Positions 52,350-60,580 of a DNA stretch of 64,000 nt are shown piece after piece. The stretch comes from Methylosinus sp. LW4 (GTDB lineage Bacteria; Pseudomonadota; Alphaproteobacteria; Rhizobiales; Beijerinckiaceae), in assembly GCF_000379125.1 (NCBI RefSeq), contig NZ_KB900627.1:651747-715746 (forward strand), written 5' to 3'. The number at the start of each line of letters is the position of its first letter. Within the stretch, counting starts at the first letter, position 1. The notes beneath the pieces were generated by a model, which was not told the origin of the DNA, searched no databases, and saw only the letters and a list, made by a program, of their open reading frames with translations. The translations under genes were made by a program, and so were the position numbers.

Positions 52350-52901
52350 ATGCCTCGTATCTCCACCCCCGCCACCATCGAATCCGCCCCCGCCGCCGCC
52401 CGCTCGCTGCTGGAGGCGGTGAAGGCGAAGCTCGGCGTCGCTCCGAATTTTTATCGTGTGGTCGCCAACAGCCCTGCGAGCCTCGAAGGTCTCATCGGAC
52501 TGAACGGCGCGCTGGCCAAGGGCGCGCTCGACGCCCGCACGCGCGAGCGTCTCGCCGTGGCGATCGCAGAGTTCAACGGCTGCGGCTATTGCCTCTCGGC
52601 CCACGCCTATATCGGCAAGGCGCTCGTCAAGCTCGACGACGCGGAAATCAGCGCCAATCGTGAGGGCCGCTCCGCCGACCCCAAGGCGGAGGCGGCGCTG
52701 CGCTTCGCGCTCGAGGTCGCCCGCAAGCGCGGCCACGCTTCCGACGCCGATCTCGCCGCCATTCGCGCGGCGGGATTCGGCGAGGGCGAGATCATCGAGA
52801 TCATTTTTCACGTCGGGCTCAACACGCTGACGAATTACATCAACGAAGTCGCCGATACGCTGGTCGACTTTCCCGTGCTCGAGACGCGCCGCGTGGCGTA
52901 A
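52350..52901 (+). CDS. Carboxymuconolactone decarboxylase/AhpD-like protein
   Basis: 183 aa AhpD fold with [12 protein letters not shown] (Cys78, Cys81, His85). Close paralogue of the protein at 28967-29515 in length and in the [17 protein letters not shown] ending. Start follows a GAGGAGCG ribosome site. First of three same-strand genes, separated from the next by a terminator. Confidence 0.92.
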   Translation: MPRISTPATIESAPAAARSLLEAVKAKLGVAPNFYRVVANSPASLEGLIGLNGALAKGALDARTRERLAVAIAEFNGCGYCLSAHAYIGKALVKLDDAEISANREGRSADPKAEAALRFALEVARKRGHASDADLAAIRAAGFGEGEIIEIIFHVGLNTLTNYINEVADTLVDFPVLETRRVA

Positions 52902-52909
52902 ATGAGGTT

Positions 52910-52940
52910 GCGCGCCCGGAGCCGATCCGGGCGCGCTTTT
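52910..52940 (+). terminator. Rho-independent terminator
   Basis: GCGCGCCCGGA - GCCGA - TCCGGGCGCGC followed by TTTT: perfect eleven-base stem after the AhpD-like gene. Confidence 0.9.
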
Positions 52941-52957
52941 CATCGGAGCATCGAGCC

Positions 52958-53422
52958 ATGTCGAGACCGCCGCTTCCCCCCTTCACGCTCGAAACCGCGA
53001 CGCAAAAGGTGCGCCTCGCCGAGGACGGCTGGAACAGCCGCGATCCACAAAAGGTCGCGCTCGCCTACACGCTGGACAGCCGCTGGCGAAATCGCGCCGA
53101 ATTCATTGTCGGCCGCGATCAGATCGAAGCTTTTCTCGGGCGCAAATGGTCGCGTGAGCTGGAATACCGCCTCATCAAGGAGCTGTGGGCCTTTCGCGAG
53201 AACCGCATCGCGGTGCGCTTCGCCTATGAATGGCGTGACGACAGCGGCGCCTGGTACCGTGCCTATGGCAATGAGAATTGGGAGTTCGACGAGCACGGCC
53301 TCATGCGCTTGCGCATCGCCTCCATCAACGATCTTGCGATCGCCGAGGCCGATCGCAAGTTCCATTGGCCGCTCGGCCGCCGCCCGGACGAGCATCCGGG
53401 CCTGAGCGACCTCGGCCTTTGA
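52958..53422 (+). CDS. DUF1348/NTF2-like (SnoaL-fold) protein
   Basis: 154 aa: [60 protein letters not shown] and [10 protein letters not shown] are the conserved blocks of DUF1348, a nuclear-transport-factor-2-like cone fold. Cytoplasmic; function not established. Starts in the shadow of the preceding terminator and is followed by another hairpin. Confidence 0.9.
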   Translation: MSRPPLPPFTLETATQKVRLAEDGWNSRDPQKVALAYTLDSRWRNRAEFIVGRDQIEAFLGRKWSRELEYRLIKELWAFRENRIAVRFAYEWRDDSGAWYRAYGNENWEFDEHGLMRLRIASINDLAIAEADRKFHWPLGRRPDEHPGLSDLGL

Positions 53423-53430
53423 TCGAACGC

Positions 53431-53459
53431 CGCGCGAGCGCAATAGCCGCGCTCGCGCG
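53431..53459 (+). terminator. Hairpin terminator
   Basis: CGCGCGAGCGC - AATAGCC - GCGCTCGCGCG, eleven-base stem, followed by TCGATCCTTTT after the DUF1348 gene. Confidence 0.75.
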
Positions 53460-53494
53460 TCGATCCTTTTCTCGCGTCTCGGGAGGCAATCGAC

Positions 53495-54124
53495 ATGACC
53501 TATCCCAGCGATATCGCCTTCACGCCGACCGTCAAGTCAATTCAAGCGCGCGAGGGCTCGCGCCGCGCCTATGCGCGCATGGAGGAGGAGCATTCGTGGC
53601 GAACGAGCGTGACGCCGGACATAGAGGCCTTCATCGCGCAGCAGACCAGCGTCTTTCTCGCGACCGCGAATAGGGAAATGCAGCCCTATATCCAGCATCG
53701 CGGCGGCCCCGCCGGCTTTCTGAAGACGCTCGACGAAGCGACCATCGGCTTCGCCGATTTCTCGGGAAATCGCCAATATGTGACGATCGGCAATCTCGCG
53801 GACAATCCGAGAGCCTGTCTCTTCTTGATCGACTATTCGCGCCGTCGCCGCGTGAAGATATGGGGAACGGCGCGCGTCGTGGAGGACGACGCCGAGCTGA
53901 TCTCGCGTCTCGCGCCGAAAGATTATTCGGCGCGCGTCGAGCGCGCGATCCTTTTTTCCGTTCTCGCCTTGGACGTGAATTGCCCCAGCCATATTCCGCA
54001 GCGCTTCGAGGCGGCCGACGTCGCCGCCGCGCTGGCGGAGCGCGACGCGCGCATCGCCGCGCTGGAAGCGCAGCTTCACGAGCTGCGCGCGAACGCGAAC
54101 CCTAGCGCGATCATACCGATTTGA
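53495..54124 (+). CDS. Pyridoxamine 5'-phosphate oxidase-family flavoprotein
   Basis: 209 aa split-barrel protein: FLATANREMQPYIQHRGGPAGFLKTLDE and FADFSGNRQYVTIGNLADNPRACLFLIDY match PNPOx-like FMN-binding proteins that act on small oxidised substrates; a C-terminal coiled coil (ALAERDARIAALEAQLHEL) is added. Its 3' end overlaps the convergent SDR gene by 14 bases. Confidence 0.88.
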   Translation: MTYPSDIAFTPTVKSIQAREGSRRAYARMEEEHSWRTSVTPDIEAFIAQQTSVFLATANREMQPYIQHRGGPAGFLKTLDEATIGFADFSGNRQYVTIGNLADNPRACLFLIDYSRRRRVKIWGTARVVEDDAELISRLAPKDYSARVERAILFSVLALDVNCPSHIPQRFEAADVAAALAERDARIAALEAQLHELRANANPSAIIPI

Positions 54125-54887
54125 TCTCGCCGCCATCCATCCGCAGCGTCACGCCCGTCATCCAGCGCGCCGCCGGCGAAACGGCGAAGGCGATCAGCTC
54201 CGCGATATCCTCCGGCGTTCCATAGCGCATGATCTTCGTCTCCGCGGCGAAGGCGTTCATGGCCGTGTCGATCGACAAGCCTTGCGCTTGGCCATAGAGC
54301 GCGAGCATAGCGCGGCGGCGATCGGTCATCACCGGGCCGGGGAGCACGGCGTTGACCTGCACGCCATCCTCGACGCCGCGCTCGGCGAAAGCTTTCGCGA
54401 GCGCCGAAATGGCGGCGTTGATCGCTCCGACTGCGGCTAGCGACGCTTTGGGCGTCAACGCCGAAGTCCCCGACATGAAGACCACCGAGCCGCTGCTGCG
54501 CGCGAGCGTTTCCCAGGCGGCGAGCGTCAGACGGCGCGCGGCGTGGAATTTGAGCGAGAGGCCGTCCGCCCATTCGTCATCGCTCATGGCGAACAGATCG
54601 GCTTGCGGAACCGCGCCTGCGATATTGACGAGCGCGTCTATTCTTCCGAAACGATCGCGGGTCGTCTCGATCGCCTCTCGCGCCACATCTGCGTCGCGCA
54701 GATCACGCGCGAGCGTGAGGCCCGCGGCGCCGGCTGCGTTCACCGCATCGGCGGCGCTCGCGAGGGCGACAGCGTCGCGCGCGACGAGCACGACGGCGGA
54801 GAAATCTCTGGCGAGACGTATGGCGGTCGCGCGGCCGATGCCGCGGCTCGCTCCGGTCACGATCGCGACACGTTCTTTGTTCGGCAT
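54111..54887 (-). CDS. Short-chain dehydrogenase-like protein lacking YxxxK
   Basis: 258 aa Rossmann protein: VTGASRGIGRA (cofactor loop), NIAGA, FMSGTSA with the usual catalytic Ser. Where the catalytic YxxxK is expected the sequence reads SLAAVGAINAAIS, giving Val and Asn instead of Tyr and Lys. It may be an inactive or altered SDR. An ~85-base piece of this gene is duplicated at 56742-56828. Upstream of the alpha/beta hydrolase only by orientation; a terminator separates them. Confidence 0.85.
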   Translation of the reverse strand: MPNKERVAIVTGASRGIGRATAIRLARDFSAVVLVARDAVALASAADAVNAAGAAGLTLARDLRDADVAREAIETTRDRFGRIDALVNIAGAVPQADLFAMSDDEWADGLSLKFHAARRLTLAAWETLARSSGSVVFMSGTSALTPKASLAAVGAINAAISALAKAFAERGVEDGVQVNAVLPGPVMTDRRRAMLALYGQAQGLSIDTAMNAFAAETKIMRYGTPEDIAELIAFAVSPAARWMTGVTLRMDGGEIKSV

Positions 54888-54916
54888 GGCAAATTCCTTT
54901 GTATCGAAAAGAGATC

Positions 54917-54950
54917 GGGGCCGATCCGGAGAGGCGGACGGATCGGCCCC
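54917..54950 (-). terminator. Terminator between hydrolase and SDR genes
   Basis: GGGGCCGATCCG / CGGATCGGCCCC, perfect twelve-base stem. Downstream of the hydrolase gene on the minus strand; the U-run is poor. Confidence 0.7.
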
Positions 54951-54967
54951 ATTCGCCGGAGGAGGGG

Positions 54968-55927
54968 CTATTTTCCGGCGAACATCGCTTTGATCTCGGA
55001 GGCGACGAGCGGGACATTCTCTTCCAGCGCGAAATGTCCGCCATCGAGCCAGACGAGCTTGGCGTCGGGCAAATCCTTCTTGAAAGCCTCGGCGCCGGCC
55101 GGGATGAAGATTGGATCGTTCTTGCCCCAGACGATCAAGGTCTTCGGGCGATGCGCGCGGAAGGACGCGTGCCAGGCGTCATAGGAGGCGACATTGGTCT
55201 TGTAGTTCTCGAGCAGATCGATCTGATAGGCGGCGACGCCGGGCCGGTCGAGCAGGGCTTGATCGACCGTCCAATTGTCGGGATCGATCGCCTCGGGATT
55301 GCGCGCGCCATACACATATTGGAACTTCGTCATATCCGCCTGCAGCAGGCTTCGCGCGCCGGCTTCGCTCTTCTCGTCGCGCTTTTCCCATAGCGGCAGA
55401 AAGACCTGGCGCGGCACCTCGCCCACGCCTTCGAGATAGGCGTTGGCGTTCTGCACCACCATTCCGGCCACCTGATGGGGACGCGCGGCCTGAATGCGGA
55501 ACCCGACCGGGCCGCCATAGTCCTGCATATAGAGCACATAGGAGGTCAGGCCGAGCCGATCGATCAGCCCCGTCACATGGGCGGTGAGCGTCTCGAATGT
55601 ATAGGGGAACTGATCCGCCGCCGGCGCCTCCGAATGGCCGAAGCCGACGTAATCCGGCGCGACGACGTGGAACTTGTCGGCGAGCGCCGGGATCAGCTCG
55701 CGATACATGCGCGAAGAGGTCGGGAAGCCGTGCAGCAGCACGATCGCCGGCGCTTTCGGATCGCCGGCCTCGCGAAAGAAGATCGAGCGTCCCATGACGT
55801 CGAGATGCCGATGATGGACTTCCATATGCTCGAGGCGCGCTCGGCTGGATTGTAGAGGCATGGCCGCCGCGACCGTGGCCGCCGACACGGCCGCGAGCGT
55901 GAGGACGGGATTTGAGGCGAGAAACAT
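54968..55927 (-). CDS. Exported alpha/beta hydrolase (epoxide-hydrolase/dehalogenase-like)
   Basis: 319 aa: hydrophobic N-terminal segment (LTLAAVSAATVAAAMP) probably a signal peptide, then VLLHGFPTSSRMYRELI (oxyanion loop), MQDYGGPVGF with the Asp nucleophile, GKNDPIFIPAGAE with the acid and GGHFALEEN with the catalytic His. The Asp nucleophile indicates a haloalkane dehalogenase/epoxide hydrolase mechanism. Divergent from a CGNR regulator, sharing a perfect inverted operator. Confidence 0.9.
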   Translation of the reverse strand: MFLASNPVLTLAAVSAATVAAAMPLQSSRARLEHMEVHHRHLDVMGRSIFFREAGDPKAPAIVLLHGFPTSSRMYRELIPALADKFHVVAPDYVGFGHSEAPAADQFPYTFETLTAHVTGLIDRLGLTSYVLYMQDYGGPVGFRIQAARPHQVAGMVVQNANAYLEGVGEVPRQVFLPLWEKRDEKSEAGARSLLQADMTKFQYVYGARNPEAIDPDNWTVDQALLDRPGVAAYQIDLLENYKTNVASYDAWHASFRAHRPKTLIVWGKNDPIFIPAGAEAFKKDLPDAKLVWLDGGHFALEENVPLVASEIKAMFAGK

Positions 55928-55936
55928 GGGGCGTCT

Positions 55937-56013
55937 CCTGTAACCGCTATAATGCACATACAGTGGTGCCGCTTGCCAGGACTCCTGTCAAGAGGCATTT
56001 TATCGGTTACAGG
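55937..56013. promoter_or_regulatory. Inverted operator pair between hydrolase and CGNR genes
   Basis: CCTGTAACCG (55937-55946) and CGGTTACAGG (56004-56013) are exact inverted repeats 57 bases apart, one beside each divergent start. Likely binding half-sites or two sites of the CGNR regulator. Confidence 0.7.
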
Positions 56014-56030
56014 CGGAGGCGGGTGAGGGG

Positions 56031-56615
56031 ATGATGATCGAGGCGAGCGAGTGGCGAGACGGCATGCCCTTCTTCGGAGGAGCGTTGTGGATCGATTTTC
56101 TCAACACCACGCCGATTGTGAACGGAGAGACGATCGACTTTCTCGCCGACGCCGAAGGGCTGGCGAAATGGGCGCGCGCCGCTGGGATCGATTGCTCGCA
56201 CAAACCCTCGAAGGTGGAGCTGAAGTCGGCGTGGGAGACGCGCGAGGCGCTCCGCAAGCTCTTCGACAAAATTTCTACCGGAGAAGCGATCTCCACGCGG
56301 CTCCTCGAGCCGGTCGATAGTCTGCTAGGGTCGGTGGAGATTCGCGAGCGACTGTTCTTGCGCGACGGCCGCGTCGCCCTCACGGAGGAAACGCGAATCG
56401 AGAAGGATGTGGTCGCGGCTGTCGTCGCGCGAGATTTCGCGAAATTCGTTTGTGAGACGGAGCCGGGACGAATGAAGCGCTGCGCAAATCCCGACTGCTC
56501 GATGGTGTTCTACGATCGCGGACGCAACAATATCCGGCGATGGTGCACGATGGCAATCTGCGGCAATCGAGACAAGGTCGCGCATTATCGCGCGCGCAAG
56601 GCGCGAGAAAAATGA
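56031..56615 (+). CDS. CGNR zinc-finger transcriptional regulator
   Basis: 194 aa: an N-terminal ABATE (stress-sensing) domain (FFGGALWIDFLNT) and the C-terminal CGNR zinc finger with CANPDCSMVFYDRGRNNIRRWC and AICGNRDKVAHYRAR. Predicted DNA-binding protein; probably regulates the divergent hydrolase. Confidence 0.92.
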   Translation: MMIEASEWRDGMPFFGGALWIDFLNTTPIVNGETIDFLADAEGLAKWARAAGIDCSHKPSKVELKSAWETREALRKLFDKISTGEAISTRLLEPVDSLLGSVEIRERLFLRDGRVALTEETRIEKDVVAAVVARDFAKFVCETEPGRMKRCANPDCSMVFYDRGRNNIRRWCTMAICGNRDKVAHYRARKAREK

Positions 56616-56741
56616 GCGCGGCTAATCGCCGCTTCTCGAGAGCGCGAATTGAGCGAGCTCGGCGAGCGATCTACCCGTCGCGTCCGGCGTCACGCCCAAC
56701 TCTTCGAGCGGCGCATCCGTTCGATTGACCCAGAAGGTTTC

Positions 56742-56828
56742 GCGAGCGTGAGGCCCGCGGCGCCGGCTGCGTTCACCGCATCGGCGGCGTTCGCGAGGGC
56801 GATGGCGTCGCGCGCGACGAGCACGACG
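56742..56828 (-). pseudogene. Duplicated SDR gene fragment
   Basis: About 85 bases nearly identical to 54712-54795: minus strand reads VVLVARDAIALANAADAVNAAG..LTLA against VVLVARDAVALASAADAVNAAG..LTLA of the SDR gene. Only this piece is present. Nearby, 56866-56890 has a small GGCATC tandem. The rest of 56616-57112 shows nothing coding. Confidence 0.85.
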
Positions 56829-57112
56829 AATGTGTGCCTACCCTGATGTCGAACGGTCGAATCGGCATCGGCATCGGCATCGCCATCCGATATCAGCATC
56901 AGTAACAGTCCTCCTCAGCAGCTTTCGCGGATGCTCAGGGAATTCCGAACCCCGCCATCGCCCTGACGTGCTGTCGTGGCGATGGCGTCTCCAGACGAGC
57001 GGCGACGAGCTCGACGCGCCGCCGGCGCCAAGGGGCGCCCACCCGTCGTTGAGCAAAATGCGCCCCACCGCGTCACCGCCCGCCCAATCAATTTCCCCCG
57101 CAATGATTTCGG

Positions 57113-58420
57113 TTAGCCGCTGGCTTGCCTAAAGACCACGGGCTTAGACGCTCTGCGCCGGAGCAGGGTCATCAGCAGTGGTCCGACTGAGAATGCGCCT
57201 TGCTCGGCCTTGGCCGTAAGGATGCGCAAATAACCGCCGGCGCTTTTGATTTCGTCGCCCCGCTGCAGAATGGCGGCGATGACGATCGCCGCATCGTGTT
57301 CGCCTAGAACTTCCAGCGCCCGCGCCCAGGCGTCCGGTGAGACGCCGAGCGCAGGTCTGACGATCGCGGCGGCGGCCTGGAAGTCCGCCCAGTCACCAAT
57401 GGCCCCTCCCTTGGCGTAGTCGACGATATCGGGGCAGGCGGCGACCGCCATCGAAAGCGGGTAGACGCGCGACGCTGCGCGCATCTCTCCGGCGGCCGGG
57501 TTCGCGGCAGGCGACGGCTCGCTGGAGTCGACACCCGCGGCGCCGCGATCTGGATTTTTCGGCAACGGCGTTTCGGCCCCGCCTTCTCGAAGGCCGTGGT
57601 CAATATCACGAGCATCTGTAGTTTGATTCTGTAGGTGCCGCTCATTCGAGGCGTCATTGCCGCTCATTTTTCCATCTTTTGCGCGTGCTTTCAGAAGACT
57701 GCCGACTTCTTCGGCGAGAATGCCGAGTTCGTCGGCGAGAGCGTCGAGTTCCGCCCTCGCCAGATTTCGCGCGTAGCGTTCCGCGAGCGAGAGAAGTTGT
57801 CGATGCAACTCTTCCCAGTCCGCGTGAATGGCCTCCTCCAAGCCGGTCGCAATCATCTTGGCGATATCGCGCCGCAACAGCGATATCCGCTCACGCAGAA
57901 ACGCAATCGCACTGTCCTCGGCTCGCGCGGCCTCGGCTAGGCGTTCGATCTCGGCTGCGCGCGCAACGAGCGGCGAAAGATCGAAGCCGAAGGCCGCATC
58001 GATCTTTCCGCAACGCCGTCGTGCGAAGCGTTTGCCGTTGGGAGAGTCACGTCGGATGATCAACCCTACGTCGACGAGACTCGCGAGATGGCGTCGCAGG
58101 GTCGACGGCGCCATGCCATGCGCTCGGATGGAGAGCTCCTTGTTCGACGGAAAGACGACGAGAAGACCTTCCTCCGTTCGCGGCAGAGCAAGGGCCGTCT
58201 CCGGGTGAAAACTCAACAGAGCGTGTAGGACGGCTAGCGCTCGATCCGTCGTTCCGATCAGCACCTTGGCTTCGGTGAGCGCGCGAAACAAACGCCATTT
58301 GTGGACGACTGACTCTGCGTCGCCCGTCCGCCCGGCAAAATCACAGGCCGAAACCTGCGCCGCCACCATGGCGAGCGACAGCGGTCGCCGTCCGAACGGC
58401 GTCGATAGATGTGTCTGCAC
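57113..58420 (-). CDS. repC: Second RepC replication initiator, without repAB
   Basis: 435 aa, strongly similar to the RepC at 7796 throughout (TPFGRRPLSLAMVAAQ, KELSIRAHGMAPSTLRRHL, SAGGYLRILTAKA), differing mainly in the centre. No repA or repB remains upstream: 58573-58815 is non-coding. The antisense-RNA signals just upstream are retained. It may still be an active RepC-only origin or a relic of a fused plasmid. An AT-richer candidate origin lies within it at 57595-57690. Confidence 0.94.
   Translation of the reverse strand: MQTHLSTPFGRRPLSLAMVAAQVSACDFAGRTGDAESVVHKWRLFRALTEAKVLIGTTDRALAVLHALLSFHPETALALPRTEEGLLVVFPSNKELSIRAHGMAPSTLRRHLASLVDVGLIIRRDSPNGKRFARRRCGKIDAAFGFDLSPLVARAAEIERLAEAARAEDSAIAFLRERISLLRRDIAKMIATGLEEAIHADWEELHRQLLSLAERYARNLARAELDALADELGILAEEVGSLLKARAKDGKMSGNDASNERHLQNQTTDARDIDHGLREGGAETPLPKNPDRGAAGVDSSEPSPAANPAAGEMRAASRVYPLSMAVAACPDIVDYAKGGAIGDWADFQAAAAIVRPALGVSPDAWARALEVLGEHDAAIVIAAILQRGDEIKSAGGYLRILTAKAEQGAFSVGPLLMTLLRRRASKPVVFRQASG
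57595..57690. other. Candidate oriV inside second repC
   Basis: AT-rich segment at the same relative place as in the first repC, retaining gtttgattctgta and cattgccgctcat. Confidence 0.45.
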
Positions 58421-58480
58421 GATCCTCTGCCTTTTCTCGTTCAGGCAAAAGAAATCCGCTCGCCGAAACGGCGCCGACTC

Positions 58481-58572
58481 TTGACAGCGATGTCCGGAAA
58501 TGGTCCTCTGATCTTGCTAATGGATCGGCTGAGGGCTTCCGGGGCGGAGACGTTTCGGAGGCCTATTCTTTT
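58481..58572 (+). ncRNA. Predicted ctRNA of second repC
   Basis: TTGACA (58481-58486), then a terminator with stem GGCTTCCG (58534-58541)/CGGAGGCC (58556-58563) and TATTCTTTT. The block from about 58441 to 58486, including caggcaaaagaaatccgctc, is nearly identical to the first copy. A transcript of about 55 nt is expected. Confidence 0.65.
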
Positions 58573-58815
58573 GCGCGTTGAAACTCCTTGCAGGCGGTTT
58601 GAAAACTGTTCTGCCGTATGCGGTGACGATGGACGCGGCGAAACGGACGCCATGAAAATCAGGCCTTGTTGGTCATTCTCCTTTGTTCGATGATGCGAGC
58701 ACGGTCTTCAGATCGGGATCGCCAGCGCGGCGAGCAGCGCCGACTCCAATCCTGACGTGCGCGACGCAAAAGGACGATCTCGCCGGGCGCCGGTGATCGA
58801 GCTAAAAATTGCGTC

Positions 58816-59550
58816 CTATTCGAACTGCGCTTTCATTTCTTCGTAGGCGTCCCCGAAGGTCGAGAAATCTTCATTGAGCTCATGGGAGCCCGGCTGCGCG
58901 ATCGCATCGTCGAACTCTTCGATGTCAAAATCGTCGAAGCGCTCTTCTGCGATCGCCTGGACGACGAGCGGCCGAAGCGCGGACAAGCCGACACGCGCCG
59001 CGAGCGACGCCCAGCCGAGCCACACGATGGGCTCGTCGCCGAGCTGTTCGTAGACATCGATCAAGAAATTGGCGACGGTTTCACGATCGACCTTTTCTCG
59101 ATGCTCGAGCATCGCTAGGGCGTTGACGAGGATGTTGTGGCGCGCGATTTTGTGAGCCTTCAGATCACGCACAATTTCGAACAGAGGCTCTGGATCCCCG
59201 TCGAACACGGCGGCGATGACGCGGTGGCCGACCATGTCGAATACGGATTCGAAACCTGGATGATCGGTGAATTCGGGACAATGGATCAAGCGCGCGAGCG
59301 GACGATAGGCTCTTTGGTCCCCCCAGTCGCCGAGAACGAAGAAGATGAGCAACACGGGAGTAGGGCTTTCGGCTTGCACTTTCGACGACGCGGAGATGAA
59401 TTTTTCAATCTCGCTCAGAAATAGAGGAAGCAGCTCTTCGCGTCGCCGCGAAGCTTCCTGCAGCGCGCGTTTCGGAATTCGTCCATCAGTAAAATAGCGG
59501 CGGGTCAGCGATCGCAAAATCTTTCCGGGGGGCAAAGGGGGAGATGCCAT
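58816..59550 (-). CDS. DUF1186-family protein
   Basis: 244 aa, acidic, helical-repeat-like protein: PTPVLLIFFVLGDWGDQRAYRPLARLIH, VFDGDPEPLFEIVRDLKAHKIARHNILVNALAML and RPLVVQAIAEERFDD match DUF1186. No signal peptide or membrane span. Function unknown. It stands alone after the second repC region. Confidence 0.82.
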   Translation of the reverse strand: MASPPLPPGKILRSLTRRYFTDGRIPKRALQEASRRREELLPLFLSEIEKFISASSKVQAESPTPVLLIFFVLGDWGDQRAYRPLARLIHCPEFTDHPGFESVFDMVGHRVIAAVFDGDPEPLFEIVRDLKAHKIARHNILVNALAMLEHREKVDRETVANFLIDVYEQLGDEPIVWLGWASLAARVGLSALRPLVVQAIAEERFDDFDIEEFDDAIAQPGSHELNEDFSTFGDAYEEMKAQFE

Positions 59551-60083
59551 GAATGCTCCTTATGATCGACAAAGCGCCTAGTTCGGCCCAGCCTCTATAG
59601 CGTGATGGATAATCTCGACCGAATTATCGACGCCGCCGGATCGACATCAGACACTTTTTTGCCTCGGACGACGAGCTGGCCCCGAATCGACACGCGTCGA
59701 TGCTGGCGCGACTCTGCGCGAATGTCGCAGGACGATGGCGCGGCGATTCCGATGGCAAAATTTTTCTGCTGCGACGAAATGACTCACTCGACAAGGCCGC
59801 TAATTTCGGCGGGCTGAGTCGCGCGATCTCACAAAGGATGAGTCCTGAAAGGACGTTAGCGCGTAAGCGTTGCTGTGGCGACGACTCGTCCAACCAAAAC
59901 AGCGGGCTATTGCGTAGGGGTGACGTTGCTGTATTCTCGAGATCGAGACCTGTGGCGAAGGCGGCGCGCGCGGTTCCCAGCTGACATAATTTGCGTGCGC
60001 GCGAAATTCGATGCAGCGAAATTGAAAGCGGACGCGCAGAACGCGCCCGACAAGACATTTTCATTCGATTAGGGGACCGCGAA
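59551..60083. other. Region without assignable gene
   Basis: About 530 bases. One plus-strand frame (59700-59984, 94 aa, MLARLCANVAGRWRG...) is open and its upstream codons also look protein-like, but there is no family match and no ribosome site. Possibly a decayed gene. Confidence 0.35.
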
Positions 60084-60518
60084 ATGACAGCATCATTCCC
60101 GCGTCGAAAGCAGCCGCGCGATTTAATTTCTGGGCGCGAAATATTGGCCGCCTTGCAGAACGAAACGATGCACCCACGCGTTCAAGGAACGCTACTTCGA
60201 AAATGTGACGAGACACTCGACTGCTTGATGGAGTTCTCTGATCAAAACACGCCTAGCCCCGCGTCAAGAGGACGTAAGCGGCTCGATCAGCGGCGCGGTG
60301 CCGATGCAGTTCGATATATCGAGCAGATGATCCGCCAAATCGTGGCGACCGTGCCCGCGAGCGCGGGTGAAAAGATGGGGAAGATGGCTATCTATCGGGA
60401 ATACGCAGATTTCAGCGAAGGGCGACCAGAAGTGTTGAGGATCCTGTTGCGAGCTGCCTGTGACGAGATGGAGCGGGAGTTTCTTGGAACAGCGAAACAT
60501 ACAATCGGAGATTCGTGA
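60084..60518 (+). CDS. Small hypothetical protein
   Basis: 144 aa from MTASFPRRKQPRDL, no recognised family. Lys/Arg-rich linker in the middle, then helices (GADAVRYIEQMIRQIVATVP, VLRILLRAACDEMEREFLG). Preceded by AGGGGACC. It lies 62 bases before an exported DsbC-like protein and may be in one operon with it and the membrane protein that follows. Confidence 0.55.
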   Translation: MTASFPRRKQPRDLISGREILAALQNETMHPRVQGTLLRKCDETLDCLMEFSDQNTPSPASRGRKRLDQRRGADAVRYIEQMIRQIVATVPASAGEKMGKMAIYREYADFSEGRPEVLRILLRAACDEMEREFLGTAKHTIGDS

Positions 60519-60580
60519 AATTTCGCGGTCCGCATTCGCGTACATGTCTTCTAGCGTCGGGTGGTCGAAAGGAGACCACC

